From Flagellimonas allohymeniacidonis (GTDB taxonomy: Bacteria > Bacteroidota > Bacteroidia > Flavobacteriales > Flavobacteriaceae): 64,000 bases of DNA. This document shows, in pieces, positions 1-9,247 of this stretch. A model generated the notes under the pieces. It saw only the letters and a program-made list of their open reading frames with translations. It was not told the DNA's origin and did not search any database. The stretch lies in NCBI RefSeq assembly GCF_004296335.1, contig NZ_SGIU01000001.1, forward strand, positions 783,290 through 847,289, written 5' to 3'. The position numbers were made by a program, and so were the translations under genes. How positions within the stretch are numbered: the first letter of the stretch is position 1; the number at the start of each line of letters is the position of its first letter.

Positions 1-548
1 TGACTGCTGGGCTGGAGTTGTACAGTGCTTTAAAAAAACAGGGGGTAAACGTTGGTTTTGTACCCACAGGACAAATAGGCATTACCCTTATGGGTAATGG
101 CATTCCCTTGGATGCTATAAAGGTGGACCAAGCGGCCGGCGCTGTGGAAGAGGCAGTCCTTAAGGAATCGGGCAGGGAAATTGTCATTATCGAAGGACAG
201 GGGTCTCTGGCACATCCGGGCAGCTCCGCCACCTTACCCCTTATTCGTGGTGCCCAGCCAACAAATTTCATTCTTTGCCATAAGGCTGCCCATGAAAATC
301 TGCGATATCCGGTTTCCCATATACCCATTCCTCCCTTGAACGAGTTTATCAAACTTAATGAAGCGGTAGCTGAAGTATGCGGTTCCCAAACAAAAGCAAA
401 GACTCTGGGAGTAGCGCTGAACACTACAGGTTTGGATGAGATAACCGCTAAAGAAAAAGTGGAGGAAGTTGAAAGGGTTACGGGACTTCCTGCCACCGAT
501 GTTATCCGATTTGGAGTGGAAAAATTGGTCGAAACCATAATTCTTTAA
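1..548 (+). CDS. DUF1611 family protein (DgcN-type), 3' part
   Basis: The reading frame is open to the left edge of the window, so the N-terminal part, including the expected P-loop (GKT) region, is missing. What remains is about 182 residues of the conserved C-terminal half of DUF1611 proteins: an E-G-Q-G-S-L motif, then H-P followed by a run of small residues, and an I-L-C-H-K segment. Members of this family include DgcN, reported as an N-acetyltransferase of D-glutamate catabolism, and are often next to a dipeptide epimerase. That neighbour would lie outside the window, so the specific role is inference. The stop is 63 bp before fhs on the same strand. Confidence 0.75.
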   Translation, partial: TAGLELYSALKKQGVNVGFVPTGQIGITLMGNGIPLDAIKVDQAAGAVEEAVLKESGREIVIIEGQGSLAHPGSSATLPLIRGAQPTNFILCHKAAHENLRYPVSHIPIPPLNEFIKLNEAVAEVCGSQTKAKTLGVALNTTGLDEITAKEKVEEVERVTGLPATDVIRFGVEKLVETIIL

Positions 549-611
549 CCAGAGGTTCTTACCTTGTTCATAATAGTCAATTTTACTCACTGATAGCAAA
601 ATTCAACCATC

Positions 612-2279
612 ATGACCGACTTACAAATCGCAAAAAAAACCGCACTTCAGCATATTACGACCATTGCAGAAAAATTCGGAGTCAGCTCAGACCAAATTGA
701 GATGTATGGCAAGTACAAAGCCAAATTACCCTTGCAGGCCATCGACAAAAAAAAGGCCGCGGAAAGCAACCTGATCCTTGTTTCGGCCATTTCCCCAACG
801 CCTGCGGGAGAGGGGAAAACAACCATGTCCATTGGCCTGTCCGAAGGCTTGAACCGCTTGAACAAAAAAACAACCGTTGTGTTGAGGGAACCATCTTTAG
901 GCCCCGTCTTCGGGATTAAAGGAGGTGCCACAGGAGGAGGATATTCCCAAGTGTTACCCATGGAGGATATCAATCTCCATTTTACTGGGGATTTCTCGGC
1001 CATCGAAAAAGCCCATAATCTGCTGGCCGCCCTTATTGATAATAACATTCAAAGCAAAACCAATTCCCTCCGTATTGATGCCAGGACTGTTAGCTGGAAA
1101 CGCGTTGTGGATGTGAACGACCGGGCATTACGTCATGTTATTGTGGGATTGGGAGGAACTACATCAGGAGTACCAAGGGAAACCGGTTTTGATATTACCG
1201 CTGCTTCAGAAATCATGGCCATTCTCTGTCTCGCCGAAAACCTCAGTGACCTCAAGAAGCGCTTGGGGAACATTTTTGTGGGATACACTTACGACAAGGA
1301 ACCCATTTATGCCAAGGACCTAAAAGCCCAAGGGGCCATGACCGCACTGTTGAAAGACGCCATAAAGCCCAATTTAGTGCAAACCATTGAAGGCAATCCG
1401 GCCATTATTCATGGTGGCCCCTTTGCCAACATTGCCCAGGGCACCAATTCTGTAATTGCTACAACTATGGGCATGTCCCATTCAGACTACACCGTAACCG
1501 AAGCTGGTTTTGGTTTTGATCTAGGTGCGGAAAAATTCTTTGATATCAAATGCCAAAGTGCGGGCCTAAAACCAAAAGCGGTTGTACTGACGGCTACGGT
1601 TCGAGCTCTAAAGTATCATGGGGGAGCTGATTTAAAATCCCTTACGGTTCCGAATGCCGAAGCCCTTAAAAAAGGGTTGCCCAATCTGGAAAAGCACCTT
1701 GAGAACATTGCCAAATTCAATATCGTACCTGTGATTGCCATCAATAAGTTTTTGACAGATACCGATGAAGAAATTGAGGTCATTCAAGAATTTGCCCAAT
1801 CCAAAGGGGTGCGGGTTGCCATAGCCGAAGTTTGGGCCAAAGGCGGTGAAGGAGCGTTGGACTTGGCACAGCATGTTATCCAAATCATTGAATCCAAGGC
1901 TTCGGACTTTCAACCACTATACGATTGGAAATCGACGGTAACCGACAAAATTGAGACCATTGCCAAGGAAATTTACGGAGCGGAACATGTGGACTATACC
2001 GGGAAAGCAAAGGCACATTTACGCAAGATTTCAAATTTGGGGCTCGATGGCTTACCTGTTTGTATTGCCAAAACCCAAAAATCATTATCCGACAATCCAA
2101 AACTTCTAGGTCGTCCCAAAGACTTCATCATCACGGTTCGGGAAATTGAAATTGCCGCAGGTGCGGGCTTTTTAATTCCCATTACCGGAGATATCATGCG
2201 GATGCCTGGACTGCCTGCCCATCCTGCTTCCGAGGGAATGGACATCAATGATGATGGGGAAATTATTGGGCTGTTTTAA
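612..2279 (+). CDS. fhs: Formate-tetrahydrofolate ligase
   Basis: ATP-dependent ligation of formate to tetrahydrofolate, giving 10-formyl-THF for purine and formyl-Met-tRNA synthesis in the cytoplasm. The 555-residue length is normal for the family. The ATP-binding loop PTPAGEGKTT is at residues 62-71, followed by the family segment G-I-K-G-G-A-T-G-G-G and a D-F-S-A-I-E-K-A-H-N block. The C-terminal D-I-M-R-M-P-G-L-P segment is also typical. The ATG is the first start after the upstream stop and gives the usual N-terminus. It could be cotranscribed with the DUF1611 gene (63-bp gap). Confidence 0.97.
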   Translation: MTDLQIAKKTALQHITTIAEKFGVSSDQIEMYGKYKAKLPLQAIDKKKAAESNLILVSAISPTPAGEGKTTMSIGLSEGLNRLNKKTTVVLREPSLGPVFGIKGGATGGGYSQVLPMEDINLHFTGDFSAIEKAHNLLAALIDNNIQSKTNSLRIDARTVSWKRVVDVNDRALRHVIVGLGGTTSGVPRETGFDITAASEIMAILCLAENLSDLKKRLGNIFVGYTYDKEPIYAKDLKAQGAMTALLKDAIKPNLVQTIEGNPAIIHGGPFANIAQGTNSVIATTMGMSHSDYTVTEAGFGFDLGAEKFFDIKCQSAGLKPKAVVLTATVRALKYHGGADLKSLTVPNAEALKKGLPNLEKHLENIAKFNIVPVIAINKFLTDTDEEIEVIQEFAQSKGVRVAIAEVWAKGGEGALDLAQHVIQIIESKASDFQPLYDWKSTVTDKIETIAKEIYGAEHVDYTGKAKAHLRKISNLGLDGLPVCIAKTQKSLSDNPKLLGRPKDFIITVREIEIAAGAGFLIPITGDIMRMPGLPAHPASEGMDINDDGEIIGLF

Positions 2280-2326
2280 TTGTAGCGACTTTGGGAATCA
2301 CCTTTTCAGGCTCCGCCCCAAAATCC

Positions 2327-2334
2327 TATCTTTG
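2327..2334 (+). promoter_or_regulatory. Bacteroidota -7 promoter box (TATCTTTG)
   Basis: TATCTTTG matches the TAnnTTTG consensus of the flavobacterial primary sigma factor. A T-rich stretch at about 2303-2306 is in the place of the -33 box but is a weak match. The box lies 18 bp before the mutS2-like start, so it would give a very short leader. Confidence 0.5.
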
Positions 2335-2352
2335 CGCTGCTAGAAAAAGACC

Positions 2353-4524
2353 ATGCAGCAGATACACGCCAAAACCCTTGAAGATTTAGAGTTTCCAACC
2401 GTATTGGAGCAGCTTTCATCGCGGTGCAATACCGAGTTGGGGAAAGAGGCGGCAATGAGCATAGCTCCGTTTACCGTTTTAGAGGAATTGCAGGCCATTC
2501 TTGGACAAACTTCGGAGTATCTCTCGTCCTTCACCAACGAAAACCGTATTCCGAACCACGGATTTGATGCCATCAATGGAGAACTTCGCCTGTTGAAAAT
2601 AGAAAACACGACTTTAGAAGTTTCCGGATTTCGGCGAATAGCTTCCCTTTGCAATACAGTTTCCCTTCACAAAAAGTTTCTAAAAAAGTTTAAAGAGTAC
2701 TATCCCCTGCTCTTCAAGTTTTCGGAACACTGGGAGGAAAACAAATCCATTCCTGAAGAGGTTGGCAATGTAATCGACAAATTTGGGGAAGTTCGGGACT
2801 CCGCTTCCGTCGAATTAAAACACATCCGCCAGCAAATCAACGAAGTCCGGGGTAAAATCAACCAAAGCTTTGGTGGGGCTTTGCAACGGTATCAATCCTC
2901 TGAGTTTTTAGATGAAATTCGCGAATCCGTAGTGGAAAACCGTAGGGTCTTGGCTGTGAAAGCCATGCATCGCCGTAAGGTAAAGGGTACGGTTATGGGC
3001 TCTTCAAAAACCGGGAGCATTGTCTACATCATCCCTGAGGCGACATTGCAGTACACCCGGGAGCTGAATAATTTGGAATATGATGAAAAGGAGGAAGTAC
3101 AACGTATTCTGAACGAACTCACCAATTTCATCCGACCGTATTCCGAGTTGCTCAAAGGCTATCAAGATTATCTGATTCATATCGATATCACAGCGGCCAA
3201 AGCGAAGTATGCTTCAGAAATGAATGCCATACTGCCGGAAATCAATCAAGAAAAACATCTGGAGCTCAAAGATGCCTATCATCCTTTGCTCTACTTGTCA
3301 AACAAAATCAACAACGAAAAAACCTGGCCCCAAACCATATCATTAAAGCCAGAAAATCGAATCATTGTCATTTCAGGGCCCAATGCGGGAGGAAAAAGTA
3401 TCACCCTCAAAACCATTGGCCTTTTGCAGGTGATGCTACAAAGTGGACTATTGATTCCTGTGCATGAACGCAGTACGGTATGCTTCTTTGAAAGAATTCT
3501 GACCGACATTGGCGACAACCAATCCATCGAAAATCATTTGAGCACTTATAGCTATCGTCTCAAAAACATGAATGCCTTTTTGAAAAAGTGCAATGGCAAG
3601 ACCTTGTTTTTGATAGACGAATTCGGTACCGGCTCCGACCCTGAATTGGGAGGCGCTTTGGCTGAGGCATTCTTGGAAGTATTTTACGAACGGGAGGCCT
3701 TTGGGGTCATCACAACCCACTACGCCAACCTAAAAGCATTGGCCGATGAGCTGCCCCATGCCACCAATGCCAATATGCGGTTCAATTCGAAAACCCTGGA
3801 GCCGACCTTTCAACTGGTTTTGGGAGAAGCGGGAAGCTCCTTCACCTTTGAGGTGGCCCAAAAAAATGGCATTCCCTATAATCTGATCAACAAGGCCAAA
3901 AAGAAAATCGAGCGGGGAAAGGTCCGCTTCGATGCTACCATTGCAAAATTGCAAAAGGAGCGCAGCAAAATGGCCCAGACGGGTTCCCGACTCGAAGAAG
4001 AGGAGGCCAAAGCCCGTGAGGAGGCCGAACGCTTGGAAAAATTGAACACCAAGATCAAGAGCAAGTTGGAGAACTATCAAGAGCTGTATGATCATAACCA
4101 ACGGATGATTCAATTGGGGAACAAGGTGAACACGGCCGCGGAGAACTACTTTCTGAACAATAAAAAACGTCCCTTGATTTCTGAGCTATTGCGCATTGTG
4201 GAAACGGAAAACAGCAAACGAAAAAAAACCAGTGCCAAACAAGCCAAGGCCAAACAGGCCCAACAAAAGCAGGTGGCACATGAGCTGGAAAAGAAAATGG
4301 TAAAGGTCCGGCAAGAAAAGAAAATCGAGAAAAAGAAGGCTGAAAAGGAGGAAAAGAACAAACCCCGACCAGTTTTTAAAATTGGGGACCGGGTCCGCAT
4401 GTTCGATGGCAAGGCTGTAGGTAGTATTGATACTTTGGAAAAGGGAAAAGCTGTTGTCAATTATGGCATGTTCACTACCAATGTGAGTGTAGACCAATTA
4501 GAACTTGTCGAAGCAAAAAAATGA
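2353..4524 (+). CDS. MutS2-like DNA-binding ATPase lacking the Smr domain
   Basis: MutS-family ATPase of the MutS2 type, probably acting on DNA junctions or stalled ribosomes as known for MutS2 proteins rather than in classical mismatch repair. Walker A SGPNAGGKS is at residues 341-349 and the Walker B/D-loop DEFGTGSDPE at about 421-430. A charged coiled coil follows (about 510-660, ending in very Lys/Glu-rich sequence), then a KOW-like segment (F-K-I-G-D-R-V-R) to the end. At 723 residues it stops where the Smr nuclease domain of about 785-residue MutS2 proteins would begin, and no Smr sequence follows in another frame. Its stop codon overlaps the next start (ATGA). Confidence 0.88.
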   Translation: MQQIHAKTLEDLEFPTVLEQLSSRCNTELGKEAAMSIAPFTVLEELQAILGQTSEYLSSFTNENRIPNHGFDAINGELRLLKIENTTLEVSGFRRIASLCNTVSLHKKFLKKFKEYYPLLFKFSEHWEENKSIPEEVGNVIDKFGEVRDSASVELKHIRQQINEVRGKINQSFGGALQRYQSSEFLDEIRESVVENRRVLAVKAMHRRKVKGTVMGSSKTGSIVYIIPEATLQYTRELNNLEYDEKEEVQRILNELTNFIRPYSELLKGYQDYLIHIDITAAKAKYASEMNAILPEINQEKHLELKDAYHPLLYLSNKINNEKTWPQTISLKPENRIIVISGPNAGGKSITLKTIGLLQVMLQSGLLIPVHERSTVCFFERILTDIGDNQSIENHLSTYSYRLKNMNAFLKKCNGKTLFLIDEFGTGSDPELGGALAEAFLEVFYEREAFGVITTHYANLKALADELPHATNANMRFNSKTLEPTFQLVLGEAGSSFTFEVAQKNGIPYNLINKAKKKIERGKVRFDATIAKLQKERSKMAQTGSRLEEEEAKAREEAERLEKLNTKIKSKLENYQELYDHNQRMIQLGNKVNTAAENYFLNNKKRPLISELLRIVETENSKRKKTSAKQAKAKQAQQKQVAHELEKKMVKVRQEKKIEKKKAEKEEKNKPRPVFKIGDRVRMFDGKAVGSIDTLEKGKAVVNYGMFTTNVSVDQLELVEAKK

Positions 4525-4874
4525 AAACTTCTTTTACATTATATAAAAAAGGACTGGCAGTAAGTGTTGACGTTTTCGTACACAATAAAAAAATATGTAT
4601 TCGCACTAACAGTAATAGTGGAGAACATCTGACACACATTGCAAACGATTCCGAAGCGGATTTATTAAAGGCCCTAGAAGCCAAGTCTTGGTTAAAGCGC
4701 CTATTTTCACCAAAGAAGCAGGAAAATTTGTCGGCAAAACACAGAATTCTTGAACTAATGGCAGAAAAATTCACCACTGTCGATAAAGACCCTACACCTG
4801 AGATTGATGCCTTTCTGAAACACCATCAAATTCAACATTCGAATTCGTATTGGCCAGATTCGGATAGGTTTTAA
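4521..4874 (+). CDS. Hypothetical 117-residue protein
   Basis: Not recognised. The ATG overlaps the mutS2-like stop (ATGA), which indicates translational coupling. The protein is soluble, with no signal peptide or membrane segment. It begins with a beta-rich part with alternating hydrophobic residues (residues 1-40), then has a basic patch K-R-L-F-S-P-K-K and a helical C-terminal half. The composition is that of a real gene and the start fits tightly, but function is unknown. Confidence 0.75.
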   Translation: MKTSFTLYKKGLAVSVDVFVHNKKICIRTNSNSGEHLTHIANDSEADLLKALEAKSWLKRLFSPKKQENLSAKHRILELMAEKFTTVDKDPTPEIDAFLKHHQIQHSNSYWPDSDRF

Positions 4875-4953
4875 TTGAAGGTCCTATAAAAATAACAGCC
4901 GGCATCAAGTTGTTGAACCCAACCTGAGCGGCCGACTGCCTAGCTAAATTATG

Positions 4954-7035
4954 TTATAATGCGTAGGGGCCTTCTTCATTTCCGGCTAGATCTCTCACCA
5001 CCAATAACCCATCAGGTGTAAAAAACAACATTCGCTGGATGGCACTGCCATTGATGTTTATTTTACACGCTGCTTCGACTGCTCCTCTAGATCCGGTGAC
5101 CTCTCTTTCCGATTCCCAACAATTGAAATCCCCAAAACCAACAGTACCACTTGGAACGGTTACTGAGTAGGGGTTGTAATAATTTCTTCCGCTATAGGTA
5201 GATCCGTTGGTGTCCATGGGATAAAAGTAAGATGACGTTACCTCACCAGTAATTATCCTTGTAGCGAAAGGCTCAGTATAAATACCCACAGGCTGGATGT
5301 ATCTATCACGTCTTACAGCCGCCTTAATACCTTTGCCGAACAGTGGAAAGGATACACAATCCACGTCTCGAGATTCCGGACCCACAAACGACCCGTCCGC
5401 AAAGTTACTGTTGACCCCATTTTCTTCAGAGAAATTATCATTCACCACCCATCTTCGGTTTGAGCCGTTACGTTGTCTATATTCCCCAATAGGCGATGTT
5501 GGGGTACTTCGAATTCCGTTATCATCGTATTCCAGAACTTCATATTCTGTTCCTTGCGCATTGAAAATGTAAATTTCATCCAAGAATTGCCGTAGTGCCG
5601 CCCCGACACTTTCAAAAGTTGTGGCACCTAGAGGCCCATTCGCATTATCGATGCTATACGGTTCAGAGACCGCGCCATCAGAGGCATTGAAAATGACATA
5701 TTGCGTACCTGCACCATTAAAAATGGCCGTGTACTCATTTTGTATTTGTGTGGCCGCGCCAATTCCATCTTCGAAAAGGTCTACAAGATTGGAATACAAA
5801 ACAGGAGGTAAAACTCCTTTTAACTGACATTCCACAACCTCCATTTCGGTGGAAATATTGGTACCTACCTGTTTTGATGGATCTTCCAACGAATAAATTT
5901 CATATGACAAGGGCAGCCCGGTTCTAATATCGGTGCTCTCCGCCAACATATCGGCAAGCGCACCAATATTGGTCTCTCCAAGTCCTGAAAATGTATTTTT
6001 CGAGTCACCGCCATAAGCAATCACCTTGATTTTAAGATTTTCCATCTTTTCCATACTATCGACTTCCAAGTTTCCGGAAATCTCCTTATCAAAGCTTTTG
6101 TAGGAGGCATCAATTTGGGTGTTCATCACTTCCAAGGAAGAAGTGGACTCAATAAGCATATAGAAAATTCTGCCATAGGTTACCTTTTTAATATATGTAG
6201 CAGGATTGTCAGGCTGTATAAACCTATTTAAATCATCAGGGGTGACACTGGGGTCAAAAACATCCTCATAACTGGTTGGAAAATCATAACTGACATCGTA
6301 GTAGGATTGATATAGCTTGACCAGGACACGATTATACGTTCTATCCTCACTAAACGATAGTTTCCCTTCCGCTTTTATTCCATAACCTTCAAATGACAGT
6401 CCCATTTGCAAAGCAACCTGCTGTTCTGAAAATACGTTTTCGTAGTCCAGATCAAAATTGGCAGGAACCACACCCGTACTTCCAGCTATGATGTCATTCA
6501 TTGCTTGGCGAACTTTAGATTCACTCATTTCAGTCAGGTCTTGTGAGGCCTCAGGATTGCCATCATTTAAATTATAGGAAATGCTACCCCCTGCCCTTTT
6601 CAAAGGAATACCCTGGGGTTTAACATTGTTTATCGTTTTTCCCTGCAACAAGGCTCCCGGGAAAATTTCACTGGCCACCCCACCTAAGGTTTGAAAGTCA
6701 CCCGTGCCATCGGTTACGCTTACCGTTCTTGAAGTACATATAAAACGTAAGGTCTCAGCATCAGAACCACTTCCACTGCCATAATCCTCTGGGTAGGGTT
6801 CACCTTCTGCCAATACATCATCAGTTCTGGATTGGGGCACTTCTGCAAATTCACCTCCTTGATCAATTACAGCTTTAAAAGTGCCAGTCGATACCGGGCC
6901 ATCATCATCTTGTGAAATGGGGTCATCGTCGGTGGGTACTTCGGGATCATCACTATCGCTGCTGCAAGAAAAAAAGAGTAGCACAAATAGGGCCACAAAG
7001 GTTAACAGCTTAACATGCGATTGGTTTGTTTTCAT
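4954..7035 (-). CDS. Thiol-activated cytolysin family lipoprotein (CDC-like pore former)
   Basis: Member of the cholesterol-dependent cytolysin superfamily. The ATG at 7035 is chosen over an in-frame TTG 24 bases upstream because it gives a clean lipoprotein signal ending L-L-F-F-S-C (Cys24), followed by an acidic linker. CDC landmarks follow in order: FPGALLQG at 125-132 (compare YPGAL in perfringolysin), the D-F-P...D-V-F-D-P-S-V-T-P-D-D-L segment, T-Y-G-R-I-F-Y-M-L-I-E-S-T-S-S at about 287-300, and A-Y-G-G-D at about 340-344. The core ends near residue 403. The remaining 290 residues do not contain the ECTGLAWEWWR undecapeptide or a recognisable domain 4; two short I-F-N-x-x-G-T-x-Y repeats are seen there. 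It would be lipid-anchored, probably on the outer membrane. The target is unknown; pairs of CDC-like proteins in other Bacteroidota act on bacteria. Divergent from the TPR-LuxR gene. Confidence 0.85.
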   Translation of the reverse strand: MKTNQSHVKLLTFVALFVLLFFSCSSDSDDPEVPTDDDPISQDDDGPVSTGTFKAVIDQGGEFAEVPQSRTDDVLAEGEPYPEDYGSGSGSDAETLRFICTSRTVSVTDGTGDFQTLGGVASEIFPGALLQGKTINNVKPQGIPLKRAGGSISYNLNDGNPEASQDLTEMSESKVRQAMNDIIAGSTGVVPANFDLDYENVFSEQQVALQMGLSFEGYGIKAEGKLSFSEDRTYNRVLVKLYQSYYDVSYDFPTSYEDVFDPSVTPDDLNRFIQPDNPATYIKKVTYGRIFYMLIESTSSLEVMNTQIDASYKSFDKEISGNLEVDSMEKMENLKIKVIAYGGDSKNTFSGLGETNIGALADMLAESTDIRTGLPLSYEIYSLEDPSKQVGTNISTEMEVVECQLKGVLPPVLYSNLVDLFEDGIGAATQIQNEYTAIFNGAGTQYVIFNASDGAVSEPYSIDNANGPLGATTFESVGAALRQFLDEIYIFNAQGTEYEVLEYDDNGIRSTPTSPIGEYRQRNGSNRRWVVNDNFSEENGVNSNFADGSFVGPESRDVDCVSFPLFGKGIKAAVRRDRYIQPVGIYTEPFATRIITGEVTSSYFYPMDTNGSTYSGRNYYNPYSVTVPSGTVGFGDFNCWESEREVTGSRGAVEAACKININGSAIQRMLFFTPDGLLVVRDLAGNEEGPYAL

Positions 7036-7104
7036 AACTTCTTGGTTTTTAAGATTCAACGGCTCGAAATTATCGCGAGGATGGCCCCATACCTAATTTT
7101 TGGC

Positions 7105-7267
7105 ATGGACAAAGTATGGACAAGCGATATGGATTGCCCTCAAAAAACACATGGACATAGCTTTTTTTTGCAAGGAACCTAATTTTGTTAAAGCTCAATA
7201 AAATCAATCTGTTTCAGGGGTTTTTCGTTAGTTTCGACACTCAAAATTCATGGACTTGATATGGACA
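7105..7267 (+). promoter_or_regulatory. Repeated ATGGACA boxes in the divergent intergenic region
   Basis: Copies of ATGGAC(A), all in the same orientation, start at 7105, 7116, 7151, 7250 and 7261, with a variant ATGGAT at 7129. Most distances are 11 bp or a multiple of 11 (11, 99, 11), as expected for sites on one face of the helix; 7116 to 7151 (35 bp) and the variant are off by about 2 bp. They lie between the divergent cytolysin-like gene and the TPR-LuxR regulator. Binding by that regulator is inference. Confidence 0.6.
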
Positions 7268-7346
7268 AGAGGTTTTCGAGCCAGGAAAGTGACTGCATTT
7301 CCCAGGGATTTAATTTCTATCTTGGAGGAAACCAACACGCTAGAAA

Positions 7347-9224
7347 ATGACCGTTAGAGTTTCAACCTTTTTGAATGTATCATCAGTCAGAACGCTCAAA
7401 TCAAAGTTTCGTCTAAAAACGGAATCTGGGTTTATTGAAAAAATCCGATTAAACCACTTACCTAAGCCACTTAAACCAAAGAACATTTTTGGTTTCTTTT
7501 TTTTGGTTCTTTCACTTCAGGCAAGCGCTCAAAATACTCCATTAGACAGTTTGAAAACTCAAGCTTTGTCTCAACCCGATTCAATTAAACTTTTCACATA
7601 TTCCGAAATCATTAACTCCATGCTCCGGGCCAATCCAAAAGAAGCTGCAGAATATGTTGGGTTGCAATCAGACCTAGCGGAGAAACTAAAGAAGGACTGG
7701 GCCGAAGCAGAGGCAAAGATGACAGAAGGGAATTTTTTTGCAGCAACAAATGACTACGAAAAGGCCGAAGAGGCCTATGAAATTGCAAAAAGCATATTCG
7801 AAAAGCGTTCAGATAGTCTACAACTATCAAAGTGTCTCAACAATCTAGCCCGTCCCTTGGTGGAGCAAGGCAAATATGAAAAAGCCTTGACCAATTCTAT
7901 AAAAGCTTTGAAAATCAATGAGATTTTGGGAGAAGACAAGTCCATGATAATTGGAAATTATATGGCAATAGGGAACATTCACTCCGTAATGGGAAGCTTT
8001 GACAAGTCGTTGGAGTACTACAAAATGGCAGAGAATATTGCTTTAGATGAAGGGCTTACTTTTAGACTCGCCCAGGTTCGACATAATATCGGCTCCAATA
8101 TGATGTGGTTAAAAAGAAATAAGGATGCGATAGACTATTTTGAGCAAAACTTGGCTTTTTTCGAAGAAGCGAAAAACCAATTACGTATCGCCATCACCTT
8201 AACCAGCATGGGGGCCAACTACTTTGAAATGGATAGCATTGCAAAAGCTAAACCCTGTTTTGAACGGTCTTTGAGAATAGCTGAAAAACTAGGAAATCCA
8301 GAGGGAGCAGCACATAACGCTAGAAATCTAGGGAGGATAGCCATGAAGGAAAACAACCCAAAAAAGGCATTGAACTATTATACCATAGGTATGAACACTT
8401 CTTTAAAAACCAATTCGAATGGGATATTGGCAGCAGACTATAACAATATTTCAAGCGCTTACCTCGCAATGTCTGACTATAAAAATGCCTACCATTATTT
8501 TGAAAAACACAAAAAGCTTAGTGATTCCCTTTTAAACGTGGAAAACACCAAGAAACTCAACGAGTTGGAAATTCAATACCAAACTGAAAAAAGAGAAGCA
8601 GAAATCGCTCTTCAAGATGAAGAGATAAAAACCCTCAACGAAAAAGCCAAGGTCGATAAATTGACCAAAGGTATCTATGCCGGAGGTATGGCGTCTGCCC
8701 TAGCCCTTTCAGGGCTGTTGGTGTTCGGGTTTCGGCAGCGAATCAAAAAGAACCAGATTGCGCGAGAGAAACAAGAAGAAATTTACAAACAAGAAATCGC
8801 CCACAAGAAAAAGGAACTGGCCAGCCAGACTTTGCACTTAGTGCAGAAGAACACCTTTATCCAGGAGCTGATGGAGAACCTCCAAAATATCAAAAACGAT
8901 CCCGAACGCTTTAAAGTGGAGTTCAGGCGCATTGTGATGCTACTAAAAAAAGAAAACGCCTCAGACAAGGACTGGGAAGTATTCAAGACCTATTTTGCCG
9001 AGGTGCATAACGACTTCGACCAAAAGTTGAAGACCCTTTACCCCGACATTTCGGAAAAAGAAATCAGGTTAGCAGCCTTTCTAAGGATGAATCTAACAAC
9101 CAAAGAAATAGCGGCTACGCTCAATGTACTGCCCGACAGTATCTTAAAATCCAAATACCGATTGAAAAAGAAATTGGGATTGGATAAGGAAACGGATTTG
9201 ACCTCATTCCTCAATGGCCTCTAG
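7347..9224 (+). CDS. TPR-repeat, membrane-anchored LuxR-type regulator
   Basis: 625 residues from the ATG at 7347. The first 40 or so residues are basic and atypical; a good signal sequence (F-G-F-F-F-L-V-L-S-L-Q-A-S-A-Q) ends near residue 62, so the true start may be downstream, but no ATG fits. Tetratricopeptide repeats fill about 95-400, with a coiled coil near 400-440, one membrane helix (about 443-463) and a second coiled coil rich in K/E. The C-terminal helix-turn-helix (about 560-620) has the LuxR-like pattern E-K-E-I-R-L-A-A...T-T-K-E-I-A. This architecture is common in flavobacteria for periplasmic-sensing, DNA-binding regulators. Being divergent from the cytolysin-like gene, it is a candidate regulator of it. 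Confidence 0.82.
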   Translation: MTVRVSTFLNVSSVRTLKSKFRLKTESGFIEKIRLNHLPKPLKPKNIFGFFFLVLSLQASAQNTPLDSLKTQALSQPDSIKLFTYSEIINSMLRANPKEAAEYVGLQSDLAEKLKKDWAEAEAKMTEGNFFAATNDYEKAEEAYEIAKSIFEKRSDSLQLSKCLNNLARPLVEQGKYEKALTNSIKALKINEILGEDKSMIIGNYMAIGNIHSVMGSFDKSLEYYKMAENIALDEGLTFRLAQVRHNIGSNMMWLKRNKDAIDYFEQNLAFFEEAKNQLRIAITLTSMGANYFEMDSIAKAKPCFERSLRIAEKLGNPEGAAHNARNLGRIAMKENNPKKALNYYTIGMNTSLKTNSNGILAADYNNISSAYLAMSDYKNAYHYFEKHKKLSDSLLNVENTKKLNELEIQYQTEKREAEIALQDEEIKTLNEKAKVDKLTKGIYAGGMASALALSGLLVFGFRQRIKKNQIAREKQEEIYKQEIAHKKKELASQTLHLVQKNTFIQELMENLQNIKNDPERFKVEFRRIVMLLKKENASDKDWEVFKTYFAEVHNDFDQKLKTLYPDISEKEIRLAAFLRMNLTTKEIAATLNVLPDSILKSKYRLKKKLGLDKETDLTSFLNGL

Positions 9225-9247
9225 ATACTAGCACGCCAATCAAGATG

